64,000 bases of DNA from Cristatella mucedo (lineage: Eukaryota; Bryozoa; Phylactolaemata; Cristatellidae), in contig WPIO01000004.1 in the NCBI GenBank assembly GCA_009760855.2, forward strand, positions 4,394,001 to 4,458,000. Direction: 5' to 3'. This document shows positions 1 through 47,451 of this stretch, one piece after another. The translations under genes and the position numbers were made by a program. Positions within the stretch are counted from its first letter, which is position 1, and every line of letters begins with the position of its first letter. The notes below the pieces were generated by a model. The model did not search any database and had not been told where the DNA came from. It saw nothing but the letters and a program-made list of their open reading frames with translations.

Positions 1-35828
<35,828 letters not shown>

Positions 35829-36865
35829 CCTCGACCACCTCTGGGCAGCAGCACCCTGCTGCCTGCGGTAGCAGTGGCCGACGAGCCCGAGGTGGGAGGT
35901 TGCCGTCCAAGTCGGTGGCGGCCGAAAGTGGGCTGGGGCGGTGGCCAGCAGCTGCGGCAGCTTACCTACAGGTGACGAACGAGCTAGCAACTGCAGCAGG
36001 CGCTTGCAGACGGAGGACGTGCAGCACAGGCTGCGGGCTCGATGCACGTTTCCAGATGCAGGACGAGCTGCATCCATCATGCAGGGCCCGGCAGCAGCAG
36101 CAGGGCTGGCTGATCGCCACCGGCTCAGGCAGAGGTGCTGCTGCAGCAGCAGCAGCTACACCATCATCGGCCGAGGCATCGGAGGCAGCGGTAGTTGTAT
36201 CAGATGTAGCAGTGGTAATCCTACACCTCGGCCACCGAGCCAGCTTTGAGCACGAGTGTCACCTAATCTAAACAGCCCGTTTGCCAGTCGGCTTGGTTAT
36301 TTTAATCATGCTAATAAACCATGTGATCGATAAACGACTGCCACGTGGTCCTTAGACGGCTGCTTAGCCGGCACCTCAGCTGAGTTGGCAACGACACAGC
36401 CAGCCGATCGATAAGCTGCTGGTGTCAAGTGTTTGCTGCCACTTGTCCTTCGCCTCAGACTCACCCATCAGCAACCAACCGACCCCCCCCCAGCACTCGA
36501 GCACAGTGTCAGCAGAATGGACAAGCCGACTTCGAAAGAAACCACCAATACGCCGCGTACATCGATGCTAGTTCTAGCCAAGGAGCTATTCTCAACGGGT
36601 CGTGAATCACTTTGCAGGCGATAATGTAGGCAGCCATTGACGACTTAATCAGCTCTCCAAGTCATTGTCATCATCTCGAGGGTTTTTTCCTGGTACTGAG
36701 AAGCTGGAAGTACTGCTGAAAAGCAGTGCTTCCCAGCAAGTCGCCTTGACTTGCAAAAACTGTGACTACAACAGCAAACCTTAGTCCCCCACGAATCGGC
36801 TTGGTCTGTGACATACTATGAGTATGTCTCAAAGAAGAACTTATTTAGCATATCATCCCTAAGCG

Positions 36866-36905
36866 CTTTCATGCATGCTGCCACAAACCATATTTGCATG
36901 CTGAC
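36866..36905 (+). mobile_element. LINE family A 3' UTR fragment
   Basis: A short match to the LINE A 3' UTR: CATGCTGCCACAAACCATAT, TTGCATGCTGACC (compare 26718-26745 and 31172-31205). Confidence 0.55.
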
Positions 36906-37661
36906 CTGGGCCCTGACTTGGGCCTGCATCTCGAAAACGTAGGCGGACAGGCCGCTAGTGCTGTCACTGCACAAAAGCGCTCACGGCGACAAGGTCGAGT
37001 GCTTGCATCATGGAGACATCGAGGTCAGCCGAGCAGCAGTGGAGGCATAGAGAGGAGTCGGCAGCCAGCAAAGACCCACAGGGTGGAGGGTGGGGATTCG
37101 ATTTACTGGTGTCTCCGTAGCCACCGTTTGCGCACGAGCACTAGGAGGCAGCTGCACGCAAGCCGAGCGAACCGAACGTCTCGATTCCCATGATTGCAAG
37201 TAACTCATCAGCAGCAATCACGGACAAAGAGGTGTGAATAAGCCTGCAGGAGAGCGAAGCAGAATCGCTCAGTCCAGGACGCAATTACAGAGCAGGGTGC
37301 ACTCGATCAATGCCACCGCCGCCTGCCACTGGACAGCTGGACGACAAACCGGGCTGGCCCGGCAGCTGCTTCTTTATAGAGAACACGAGCTGCACCAGAG
37401 CCCACCGGACGACCGCAAGTGGCCTTCACAGCAACTCTCGACTCGCAGAAGGATGCGACACACGTGGTGCTGGCAGGCTTAATTATGGCGATGTGCCCAT
37501 CGGGTCAGCCTCTCGTGCTGAGCTGCCTGCCTGAGACAGGCCACTCTGGCGCTGACAGTCTCTGACCACGAGCCAGCCTTCCTGCCAATGCAATATGAAG
37601 AGCTTACAGGTTACACAATCTCTGCAGCTACACCTGTCTTTCGCGAACGTGGTAGCTGTCA

Positions 37662-38300
37662 CATTACACCACTGCTCACCTACCCAGTGCTAGCTTCCCA
37701 TAAAGCGGCATGACGACTTCAAGATTCTGTCACTCACTTCGGCCTACCTATCCAAAATAGTTGCTCAACAGGCTTTGGATGGTGCAACTCGGTCTCCAGA
37801 CTCTAGTCGCTTAGCTGTGCAGCTAAAAAAAGATAATCTGATTCAACAGCCTCATTTGTATAGGACCACAAGAGCCTTAACGGCTATCACCACCGCTTGC
37901 ACTAGGCAATAAAGGATTGCCCACTGCAGGGCTCGAACCCACAACCGTGGTCGTTAAGACCCAGCACCTTATCCCTGGGCTAAGACCCAGGGGCAACCAA
38001 CCAATCTCAAATCCCTTGGAGACGGTGCCTTTAGTTGGCATGGTCCCAGAGCCTAGAACTCAACTTTCGAGTGACTTAATGACAACCAGTGACTTGACGA
38101 TGTTTACATGAAGCTAAAAACCCACCTTCTCATAGCCTTTGCTCAGTAGGTGTGAATCATTGTTTACTCACGAGTGCCGAAACTATGCATGCTGTTGCTA
38201 ACCAATTGACATGCTTCCTACCCAGCATACCTAAAGAGTCTTGAAAGTAATCGAGCTCTTTTAGAGTGCATCACAAATGTCCTATTATTATTATTAATAT
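37662..38300 (+). mobile_element. LINE family A 3' part, interrupted by a SINE
   Basis: The left part (37662-37834) has the AAAGCGGCATGACGACTTCA segment and AGATTCTGTCACTCACTT. After the SINE at 37835-38000 it resumes with CTCAAATCCCTTGGAGACGG, TGCCTTTAGTT and the 3' UTR, and ends in (ATT)n at 38284-38297. Both flanks are in the order of the intact copies, so the SINE inserted after the LINE. Confidence 0.75.
37835..38000 (-). mobile_element. SINE family 1 copy nested in a LINE
   Basis: The reverse complement of family 1: tail CTGATTCAACAGCCTCATTT, GTATAGGACCACAAGAGCC, then a B-box-like GGGCTCGAACCC and GACCCAGCACCTTATCCC. It splits the LINE at 37662-38300. Confidence 0.7.
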
Positions 38301-39289
38301 AAATGGCTCATGGTGTGATCGCCCCTCCCCTACCCCGGCTAGGGGGGCACCAGCAAGAGGGGGAATCGACAGTTGTTATGTGTAAGTTAATGAAATATGA
38401 AAAAGTTGACCTCACGGAAGCTATAGCTAGGTATTCGATGAACCTACATTGGTGACGATGCAACATCTGGCTATCGCTATAAGTAAGCTTGCTGTTGCTG
38501 TTACAACAGTGGCCGGCTAGCCAAGCAAACAATAGTCAGCAACCCTTTACCCCTGCCCCTTCCCTCGCAAGGCACATCTGATAAGAAGATGCTCTCCAAG
38601 GTCAGCTGACAGCAGATTCCGTGCTCGAACCAGCCAACTGATCACGATGTCTTTTTAGTCGGCAATCTCTACGAGCGGCAGCCTATAGGAGGATAGAATA
38701 TAGGCTGCTGTGGAAGATGAAGAAATCTATTATCTCTACCCTGGCCATTTAACTCAGAATTCTGTGAGCTCCCCTAACCGACCGCAACACGCCTGGCCGC
38801 TTACCTCGAGTAAGCTGGCCGGTCTGTGTTGAAACTGCTAACTGCTTGATACACGGCAGCAGAATAAGGCAAAAGTAAGTTTGCATCGTGGACAGCAAAG
38901 TCACATCTCGGACGGCACGAGCAATGCTATCTGATGGACCATCGGTGACCGGAAGTGGGCATGGAACTTGCCGATTGATCAAAGCAGTTTGCCGAAGAGT
39001 CTTATTTCTGCTTATAAGTAAAACGACATATTCATAATTGCTGTTTGCAGAGGTCTAAGCATAACGGAAAATGGGAGGCATGGGCTGGGTCGTCTAGGAC
39101 TAACACCTTTGACCTTGAGCTTTCAACATAGAGCTTTGCTGTTTGCTCGGCGACTCTTTTATGCAAACCAGCGTGAACTGCCCACTGCAGCAGAATGGCC
39201 CTGAACTGCCGACGTGCACTGCCCAGCGGGCCAGAAGTAAAAAGGATATAGAAAGTGTGAATTAAAATTTCACAGGGACAGAGTTAACG

Positions 39290-39790
39290 GGCATCAGTAA
39301 CACTGCACTGTAATGGCTTGGGTCCAGTGGGAGACTCCAGAGCATTAATGTTAACAGGCAACAAACATCCGATGAGCCTCTAAAGTATGTGGTACTCCAG
39401 AGCTCAGTACTTGGTTCATTTCTTTTCACAATTTATAATCCTTTTGTCGATGTAATCACTAAGCACAATCTAGGCTTTTGTTTCAATGCAGATGACACAG
39501 CTGTACCTGCACTTTGATCCCTCCGAGAATAAAAGTAAGCCAAACTCTATGTAAGTATTGCTGACATAGGCACATGGATGGCAGCAAACTTTCTCAAATT
39601 GACTGCCGATGAAACCAACTTATTAGCTATGCAAAAACCGAAAAATTGAAAAGCTTAACACTAAAAAATCGGCTCTGCTAGCATATTTTCAGTAGCAGCT
39701 GGACGAAATCTAGGAGTCGTGTTCCAAAATGACGATTTATTAAACGACCACATCTGCTCCACAGTCAAGCTCCCCTTTCAGCTATGTAAC
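39290..39790 (+). mobile_element. LINE family A reverse-transcriptase fragment
   Basis: It parallels 41570-42020 of the longer copy: GGAGACTCCAGAGCATTAAT, then TAAGCACAATCTAGGCTTTT and a degenerate catalytic motif at 39484-39495 reading NADD where the longer copy has YADD. Stop codons and frameshifts are frequent. Confidence 0.7.
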
Positions 39791-39829
39791 ATGGCCTAAC
39801 TTGGGCCTGCTAAGATCATTAACCCCAAC

Positions 39830-42813
39830 AGGCTTCTCCTTCTTTCACATGCCTAGATCAATCAAAACTGGTGGTGAAATCGGCTATATCACACGTTCAT
39901 CCTTCAATTCCAAGCCGTTTGCAGCCCTGTCACAGCAGTCTTTCGAATCTATTGTTTTGAGTTCATTCAACAACAAGCTACCAATGGTGGCAGTAGTCTA
40001 TCGCCAGCCAGGTACAGAGTGATCCTTTATCAAGATTTCTCAGATCTCATTCGATTTCCTTTGGAATAAATCGGTCCTTCCATGTTATGGGTGATTTCAA
40101 CATTCATTTTGATAACTTATCTGACGCCTACAGCACCGAATGTTGTGCACTGACTGACTCATTTTCTCTTGTACCTTATGTGCCTTATAGACCGTACTCA
40201 CATCAAGGGTCACATGCTCGACCAAATTTTCTCATATAACTGCATGCTATTCATCACTTACTATTACCAAATTCCACTTATCTGTCAACATACCGATATC
40301 ATTCAGTCTACAGTGTGTGCTCTCCTCCGAATCTAAAGCCAACTGTGAATCGCAAAACCTCAAGACCCTTGGTATCGATGCTGTCTGGGCCAGAAGTTGC
40401 TGAGCTGGTTTGGTCTAGCGGTTAAGGTGCTCGCCCCAACCAAGGTCTGACTGAGGCCGTGGGCTCGAGCCCCGAGGCATATGTGAAGCGCCTGAATTGA
40501 GATTAGGTTCTCTCGGGGCGCTATATAAATGAATTATATATACCTTCTTCGACCATGCTGTTCAACCCCCTTCCAACCTGTCTTCATTGGCAGAATGCTA
40601 CAACACGACCATAGCTGACATGCTCGACGAATTTGCGCCTCTGACTAAATGCACTGTGTGCCCGGTCGCCCAGACAGCCTATGGTTTACCTTAGACATTA
40701 AACTAGCTGGCTCTACTAAGCACAAGCTTGAAAAAGCATGCAAAAGATGAGGACTCACTGTCCATCGACAGGTACACGAGGACTACTGTAGACCGTGCCA
40801 ATCGATCATAGCAAAGGCCCAGTCAAGCTTCTACAAAAACATTGTTGAATCACAGATGCACAATCGGAAGATGATTATGTCTATTATCAACCATCTACTT
40901 AACCACTCCCAGGTTAGATAATTGCCCGGTGATCCTTGTGATCATTGATCCAGCTGATCGCTTCTCTAGCTTCTTTGTCAACAAGATAGACAAGATCAGG
41001 GAGTCCATCCCCAGGGTGGCAGCATCCCCTTTGGAATCATGCCCTTCAATTCCGTATAGCACTTCGATGTCTACATTAAGGAGGCCACGAGTAACCTCAT
41101 CCTGAAATGCATATCCCAATCAAAGAAGACAAATAGTCCTCAGGGAACTATTCCTGTAACTAACATCATAAATAAGCCATTAGCCTCAGGTCTCGTCTCA
41201 GCACCTTTCAAACAGGTTGTAGTCATGCCATTACTCAAGAAAGCAACTATAGACCAAGAGAACTTAGAACAAAGTCAGCCTAGTCTCCCCTCTACCATTC
41301 CTTTCAAAGACACTGGAACGAGTCGTGGCAGACCAGTTGAACTCATATATTGAACTTCAAACCTATCCAGTAAGCTCCAGTCTGTTTTTAGAGCTAATCC
41401 CTCCACAGTCTGCATTGCTTCTAGTGTATAGCGACCTAATTAGGAATGCATAATTAGGTGGAGTATCTCTGCTTGTTTTGCTCGATCTTTCGGCAGCTTT
41501 TGATACTATCGATCACAAAGTCTTTCTCGGGCGCCTTTTATCTCGCCTGGGCATCGCTGGTACGGCATTGGTTCAGGTTCTATCTCAGCAGGAGACTCCA
41601 GAGTATTGATGTGAACTGAAAACGATCATCCCTGGAACCCCTGGACTATGGGGTACCTCAGGGTTCTGTGCTTGCTCGTTCTCTTTACGGTTTATACTCT
41701 CCCCTTTGCCATTGTGATTGCTAGGCATAATCTACGCTTTCAATTCTATGCTGATGACTCGCAATTGTACCTTTGCTTTAATCCCTCCCACTTCGAATTA
41801 TCTCAACTACTTTGCTGCATGTATTGATGACATCTGCATATGGATGGCAGCAAGCTTTCTTAAATTGAATGATGATAAAACCACCTTACTAGTTATAAGC
41901 CAACCAAGTGTGTTTCGGAAATTTGAAAACCTAACACTCAAAATCGACTCTGGCAGCATACCTCCTGTTGAATATGCATGTAATCTAGGTGTTCTGTTCC
42001 AATGTGACCTTTCATTAGACGACTACATCAGCTCGAAAGACAGTCAAGTCTACGTATTTTCAGCTACATAACTTAATTTGGGCTTGTTTAGACAGGGATA
42101 CTACATCTAAATTGATCCATGCATTTGTGACATCCCACCTCGACTTCTCTAACTCACTAATTGCTGGTCTACCGGCCTTTGCAATCAGGCACTTACAGCT
42201 GGTGCAAAATTCGGCAGCTAGGCTTGTCTGTCGTGAGTATCGCAGTTGCCAAATCATACCACTTCTCGCCGACCTGGCTCCCAGTAAAGCAACACATTGA
42301 CTTCAAGGTTCTGTCACTCAGTTTTAGGTTCCTTCATTTTTTGGCTCCAGACTATGTATCAGATATACTCCATCACCAGGCTAAGCTTAGTACCACATGG
42401 TTTTCGGAATCTACTCGTTTGCCTACGCCTCGTACGAACCTCAAATCCTTTGGAGACCATGCCTTTAGTTCGTACGGTCCCAAAGCCTGGAACTCACTTC
42501 CGACTGGCATCACGGCATCCCCTGACTTGATGACATTTAAAAAGAAGCTAAAAAATATCTCTTATCACAGCATTTAGTGGGTCCAAGTGATTCGTCCTTT
42601 GTGTGCTTATGAATGCTGACACTGAGCATGCTGCTACCAACCATATCTGCATGCTGACTGTGCGTGTCACCTCTATTATGCTTGTTGTCACTCAGCATGC
42701 TAACCATTCGATTGTGCTTCCTTTGCCACAAATGTAAAGTGCCTAGAAAGAGATAAAGGTCTCGGAGGGCACTGTACAAATGTATCCTTCGTATTATTAT
42801 TGTTATTGTTGTT
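39830..42813 (+). mobile_element. LINE family A, most complete copy (endonuclease, RT, C-terminus, 3' tail)
   Basis: In order on the plus strand: an apurinic-endonuclease-type block with GDFNIHFDNLSDAYSTECCA at about 40090; a SINE at 40402-40543; RT segments including LLVLLDLSAAFDTIDHK near 41472; YADD at 41747-41758, followed by SQLYLCFNPS; SFLKLNDDKTTLLVISQPSV at about 41862; FVTSHLDFSNSLIAGLPAFA at about 42122; LKSFGDHAFSSYGPKAWNSL at about 42441; and a 3' UTR ending in (ATT)n, GTT-rich at 42793-42813. This is L2/CR1-group architecture. It carries several frameshifts and stops, so it is inactive. Confidence 0.85.
40402..40543 (+). mobile_element. tRNA-derived SINE family 2, nested in a LINE
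   Basis: The head is GAGCTGGTTTGGTCTAGCGG, TTAAGGTGCTCGCC (A-box region) and GTGGGCTCGAGCCCCGAGGC (B-box region). The tail GTGAAGCGCCTGAATTGAGA, TTAGGTTCTCTCGGGGCGCT resembles the LINE A 3' end. Nearly the same sequence recurs at 45792-45915. It interrupts the LINE between endonuclease and RT. Confidence 0.82.
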
Positions 42814-43067
42814 GTTAGGGATAGCATATCTACGGTGATTCATATATTTCTACTCCCCATTTCAACTTCTGTAACTCACAATCCTCACAGGTCTTCCGGT
42901 GAGTGCAATAAGGCTCTTACGGTTGGTTCAAAACCCTGCAGTTAGGGATAGCATATCTACGGTGATTCATATATTTCTACTCCCCATTTCAACTTCTGTA
43001 ACTCACAATCCTCACAGGTCTCCCGGTGAGTGCAATAAGGCTCTTACGGTTGGTTCAAAACCCTGCA
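42814..43067. repeat. 127-bp tandem duplication within a LINE copy
   Basis: Unit 1 is 42814-42940 and unit 2 is 42941-43067, both starting GTTAGGGATAGCATATCTAC. I see a single difference (CTTCCGG against CTCCCGG). It duplicates part of the LINE A coding end (TTTCAACTTCTGTAACTCAC). Confidence 0.93.
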
Positions 43068-43534
43068 GTCAGGTTTGTCTGTCGTTAGCGCTGAAGTTGC
43101 CACATTATGCCATTTCTTGCTGACAAGAACTGGCTCCTAATCAAGCAGCATATCGACTTCAAGGTTCTGTCACTCACTGTTAGGGTTCTTTATTCTCTTG
43201 CTCCAGTCTACCTGTCAGATCTACTCCGCAATCAAGCGAGGCATCGTACCACAGGCTCCTCTGATTCAAGTAATTTAGCAGGGCCTCAAACGAACCTCAA
43301 ATCCTTTGGAGATCGTGCCTTTAGTTCGCGTGGTCCCAAAGCCTGGAACTCACTCCAACTGAAGTCAAGATATCACCTGATTAGACAATGTTTAAAAAGA
43401 AGCTAAAAATACACCAGATGTTCACGGCATTTTCTGGGTTCCTGTGCATTGTCATTTGTGAGCTCATGCATGCTGGCACGGTGCATGATATCACTAACCA
43501 TGTTTACATGTTTCTTTTACAGCATATGTTAGGT

Positions 43535-43722
43535 CAGCGGTTCTCAAACCTGTGGGTAGCGACCCCTTTGGGGGTCGAACGACCCTTTCATAGGGGTCGC
43601 CTAAGACCATCGGAAAACACACATTTCCACATTTTGCACACAATAATTTTATGGTTGGGTGTCGCCACAACATCGGGAACTGTATTAAAGGGTCGAGGCA
43701 TTATGAAGGTTGAGAACCACTG
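43535..43722. mobile_element. SPIN-like non-autonomous hAT element, copy 1 (188 bp)
   Basis: It begins CAGCGGTTCTCAAACCTGTG and ends AAGGTTGAGAACCACTG, imperfect terminal inverted repeats. Inside are GACCCCTTTGGGGGTCGAAC, GACCCTTTCA, GTCGCCTAAGACCATCGG and ACTGTATTAAAGGGTCG, hallmark words of the SPIN hAT family. It is flanked by an 8-bp target duplication with one mismatch (TGTTAGGT 43527-43534; TGTTAAGT 43723-43730), as expected of hAT transposition. The insertion split a LINE A 3' UTR. It encodes no protein. Confidence 0.93.
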
Positions 43723-43809
43723 TGTTAAGTGCATAAAAAGAGATTTAGTTCTGAGAGCATTACACAAATGCATTATTATTATTATTGTTATTATGTAATT
43801 AATTTTCCT

Positions 43810-43964
43810 GAGCTGCCCCGGTTTGGCTCAGTGGTTAAGATGCTTGCCTTTAACGATCAAGGTCAATGTGCTCACCTTTATGACCGAGGTCGTGGGCTCG
43901 AGGCCTATGGCATATGCTAAGGATGAAGATCACACTTCTCTTAGGGCGCTATACAAATGAATTG
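43810..43964 (+). mobile_element. SINE family 2, variant copy
   Basis: The head is AGCTGCCCCGGTTTGGCTCA, GTGGTTAAGATGCTTGCC; the B-box region is GACCGAGGTCGTGGGCTCGA; the tail is CTCTTAGGGCGCTATACAAA, TGAATTG. It is most like the copy at 59887 and sits immediately after the (ATT)n tail of the preceding LINE. Confidence 0.75.
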
Positions 43965-43995
43965 TTTTCCCCATTTATATTATACGAGATTTAAC

Positions 43996-44001
43996 CATAT
44001 C

Positions 44002-44038
<37 letters not shown>

Positions 44039-44095
44039 CACTTGATAAAGCGCCCTCAGAGAACTCAATCTCTTCCTAGGCGCTTTACATTTGAC
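43996..44095 (-). mobile_element. LINE family A tail fragment, minus strand
   Basis: An (ATA)n array at 43999-44037, then GCACTTGATAAAGCGCCCTC, AGAGAACTCAATCTCTTCCT, AGGCGCTTTACATTTG. This is the reverse complement of the LINE A 3' end; only about 60 bp of the element is retained. Confidence 0.82.
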
Positions 44096-45371
44096 TCTCC
44101 CTCTCACAAAGTACAAGGTTGTTAGCGCTACAAGCAGTGCGAAAAGGAAGCTGAACCGGAAGGAAGCTTGCAGGTTGCAAGAGTGGCAAAACTTTCACGC
44201 CCCTTCAGCCCAGTCTTTCCCTATGAACACTTGGTCCACAGACTCGAGTTACTCGAAGTCTGCCCGGCAGGCTGCCATTGAGGGTGTGCCACCGAGTTGG
44301 GACAGAATGGAACCGCTTGGGGGAGGCTGGCACGGTCAGCCAGACTAATGCAGGTGGCTGGTCAAACAGGTCCAAGCCACGGTAGCAAATATTTGACCGA
44401 GCACTTAACACGAGAAAAGGAAAAGCGATCGAGACAAGGCCGGAATGAGTCGTAAAAGCAGCAGACGCAGAGAAAGCCACCGGTCAGAATTCACCATGGT
44501 GAGCGCCTGGCCTAGTCGGACGGCTGCTACCCGGACACCCTGGCTACCAGCTGCACAGTTAGCCAGGCTGCTACCCGGATCCAGGTCTGCTATAGTAGCA
44601 GGAACACCGAAGCCCAAATGCCAACAACAGGTAGCAAGCCGGGCCACAAGCATAATTACCTATTGGCATGCATCTGTAAATGCATTCACCAAACAGATGG
44701 AGGTACCGACAGCACATACAATCTCTGGCGGCTCTGTCAACCACAAGCTGTCCGATGGAGAGCTAGACATTGTTGTTCTATGGCTGGCTCAAGGGGACTG
44801 CACCAATAAAGCAGATGCTTCTGGTGACTTACAGAAGCTTGACAATACCATATGGTGGCCTTGTTCTGTGCGATCATATGACCCCCGAATGGCAGACTGG
44901 CTGCAACCGCTTGGCCCCTTGACTATGGTACATGCCAGTGCTGTGTCAGAGTGGGCCAAAATAGAAGGACAACTTCGAGTTTTGCACATCTAAGCATCAG
45001 AGAAGACAATGCAAGGACGGCCCCACGAAGCTAGCGATTCTGCTTACTGCCAAAGGCAGCAGTCACTATTAAAGACGTTTGGTTTTCGGCATCACGCAGA
45101 ATGATAACGACCACTTGATTAGGTTGCAAATAAATCTATTGCGTGTGTGCACGTACTTTGTCCCTCAGAGGAACGAGATCGAACGAGCATGTCCCACTCT
45201 TCCTCCTGAAGCTGGCTAAATCGGAGCGCTTATGCACGAGTACCGTACAGGACTGCAGACTGGGCCTCATCTACTCGTGTAAAACAGGACCCTGAACAAA
45301 GGCCAAAGTTTCTGCGCAACCCGATTCGTCGTGAACATCTTCTCGGCCACTTTCGAGAAAAGCCCTCGGCC

Positions 45372-45590
45372 AATGTAATGCAATGTATTTCTGTCTGTAA
45401 TTCCACAAAGCCACAAAGACTATGTGGGCGTTATGCAGGAGAGTTTTGTATATCGCACTCACAGCCTAAGCGGCTTTCGGTATGCATTCGGTGGCCAACA
45501 GACTTCATCTCACACAACAAAGAGAACAAAGTGGAAAGCACAGCAGAGTCTCGAGAGCAGTTGAGGTAGTGAGCAGTAAAGCAGCATAGC
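45372..45590 (-). mobile_element. LINE family B 3' end
   Basis: It shares CCACAAAGACTATGTGGGCG, GCAGGAGAGTTTTGTATATC and CAACAGACTTCATCTCACAC with the copies at 249 and 9449. AATGCAATGT at the low-coordinate end is a remnant of the (ACATT)n-like 3' tail. Confidence 0.75.
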
Positions 45591-45791
45591 TAACCCTTGA
45601 GAAAGCTCTGCAAGTAGTTGCTGCTACCAGGATGAGTCACCGAAGCACCGTATGAGTGAGTCGGCACGAGCTGCTCTCTGGTCGCATTTGCCACCGTGAT
45701 TGCGCAGCCACAGCAGCAGAGAAATGAGGTCGTGCACGGGTGCCGCCGGCCCTACTTGCAGCCACTGTGGTGGCGGCGCAGCACAAGGCGC

Positions 45792-46026
<235 letters not shown>

Positions 46027-47270
46027 GAATTATAAGGCATCAGCAACGAGAGTGCCCAGCCAGCTAACTGCAAGACCTTCAGCAGCTGGGGAGGGGGCAA
46101 AAAGCCACTCCTCGTCTGTCTGTCTGCAAAAAGCCTTTGGCAACCAGCATATTCCCTCTGCAAATGCCACAGCTACTTGGAGGAGGGTGGCAGTGGTAGT
46201 GGAGGTGCAGTGGGTGGGACTCTCGCACCCATGCTTCCTCGGGGTGCGTGTGCTTAACCTGCGGTACTGATATGGCCGAAACATGAGAAGTAGCGTTTCA
46301 TGTCTCGGACCTGAATTTAGGGCAAGGGTAGACACGGGGTGGGGTGACTACTCGCACCCGGGTGTCGCTTGGCACCTTTAGCTATTTTCGTGCCGGTGCA
46401 CCGATGACTATTAGTGTGAAGCTTTACGCATATATGGAGGCATGCAGAGACCTTATATACGGAAGCAGGTCGTTATCAATGTAGGGCTAAGACTAGCTTG
46501 CTGCATTGTGCACCCGGTGCAATTAGAGATGCTCATGATCATTGCCGTCAATGGGAATGTGCACCGTGTCCACTGGACTTTTCCAGTCTGAGCGAGAGTT
46601 GGGAATAACTAATACAATTAATGGCCATGCAATGCCACTTTCGTCGTCGTCAGCTGGTGCCACATTTAATAAGAGATGAATTTCTTGACGTATGTGTCAA
46701 GCTTAGGAGGCTTCCTGGCAATCACATCCGTTGAGTTAAATATGATGCACAGCCCGCTATGCACTCTCTTCGACATGTTCTCTTTTAATACGATGACGAT
46801 TCGAGAGGCAACTTAAGAAAATTGGTCAATGAAGGCATACTGCCCAAGGTCACCGAGGCTACCGACTGGGTAAGCCCTACGGTGGTGCTTATTAAGCCAG
46901 ACGCTGAAAAGGATTCGAATGTACATTGACCATGTGGCACTAAATAAGGCGATCCATGTTGATCACTATCAGCTTGAAAAACCACGGGGAGGAAACGGTT
47001 TGCCTCTCTATTGTACTCAGATATGTCTCTAGATATTTCAGCACTCTTGATGCCATCTCGAGCTTCATGTAAGTAGCTCTAGACACAAGCCACTTGGCCT
47101 GCTCACCGCCATTGCAATGTCATTTGGTCGTCATGGATACTTTTGCATGTAACTAGTAACCCGCCTGCTCCTGAAGACTCTGATTACTGCATTGCAGATC
47201 ACTTGTCTGACATCCCGGGCAGCGGTCTATATGTCTAATGATCAAATTTCGGTGGCCAAGCCTACTATGA

Positions 47271-47443
47271 AAGCGGTTCTCCACCTGTATGTCGCGACCC
47301 CTTTGGGGTTGAAGGACCCTTTCACGGGCTCGCCTAAGACCATCAGAAAACATGCATTTCCACATTTTGCACACAATAACTATAACTTGTGGTTGGGGGT
47401 CGCCCCAACATGAGGAACTGTTTTAAAGGGTCGAGAACCACTG
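47271..47443. mobile_element. SPIN-like non-autonomous hAT element, copy 2 (173 bp)
   Basis: The same family as 43535-43722: it starts AAGCGGTTCTCCACCTG, includes GTCGCGACCCCTTTGGGG, TCGCCTAAGACCATCAGAAA, CATTTCCACATTTTGCACAC and AACTGTTTTAAAGGGTCG, and ends AGAACCACTG. Flanking octamers TACTATGA (47263-47270) and GACTATGG (47444-47451) agree at six of eight positions. It is inserted in the gypsy relic. Confidence 0.9.
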
Positions 47444-47451
47444 GACTATGG

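Larger units (their letters stand above)
42814..43798 (+). mobile_element. LINE family A 3' part carrying a nested hAT element
   Basis: It contains the 127-bp duplication, then KQHIDFKVLSLTVRVLYSLA, then the block LKSFGDRAFSSRGPKAWNSL, and a 3' UTR split by the SPIN-like element at 43535-43722. The tail resumes with AAGTGCATAAAAAGAGATTT and (ATT)n at 43771-43790. Confidence 0.82.

Noticed and set aside
35829-36080. N-terminal extension of the LAR start exon
   Set aside because: The frame is open, but the downstream ATG has a strong start context and is followed at once by a signal peptide; the upstream peptide is Arg/Ala-rich and would bury the signal sequence.
44445-44993. 182-codon plus-strand frame
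   Set aside because: No family resemblance could be recognised and there are no flanking exons. It might be a remnant of an unknown transposon, but that cannot be supported.
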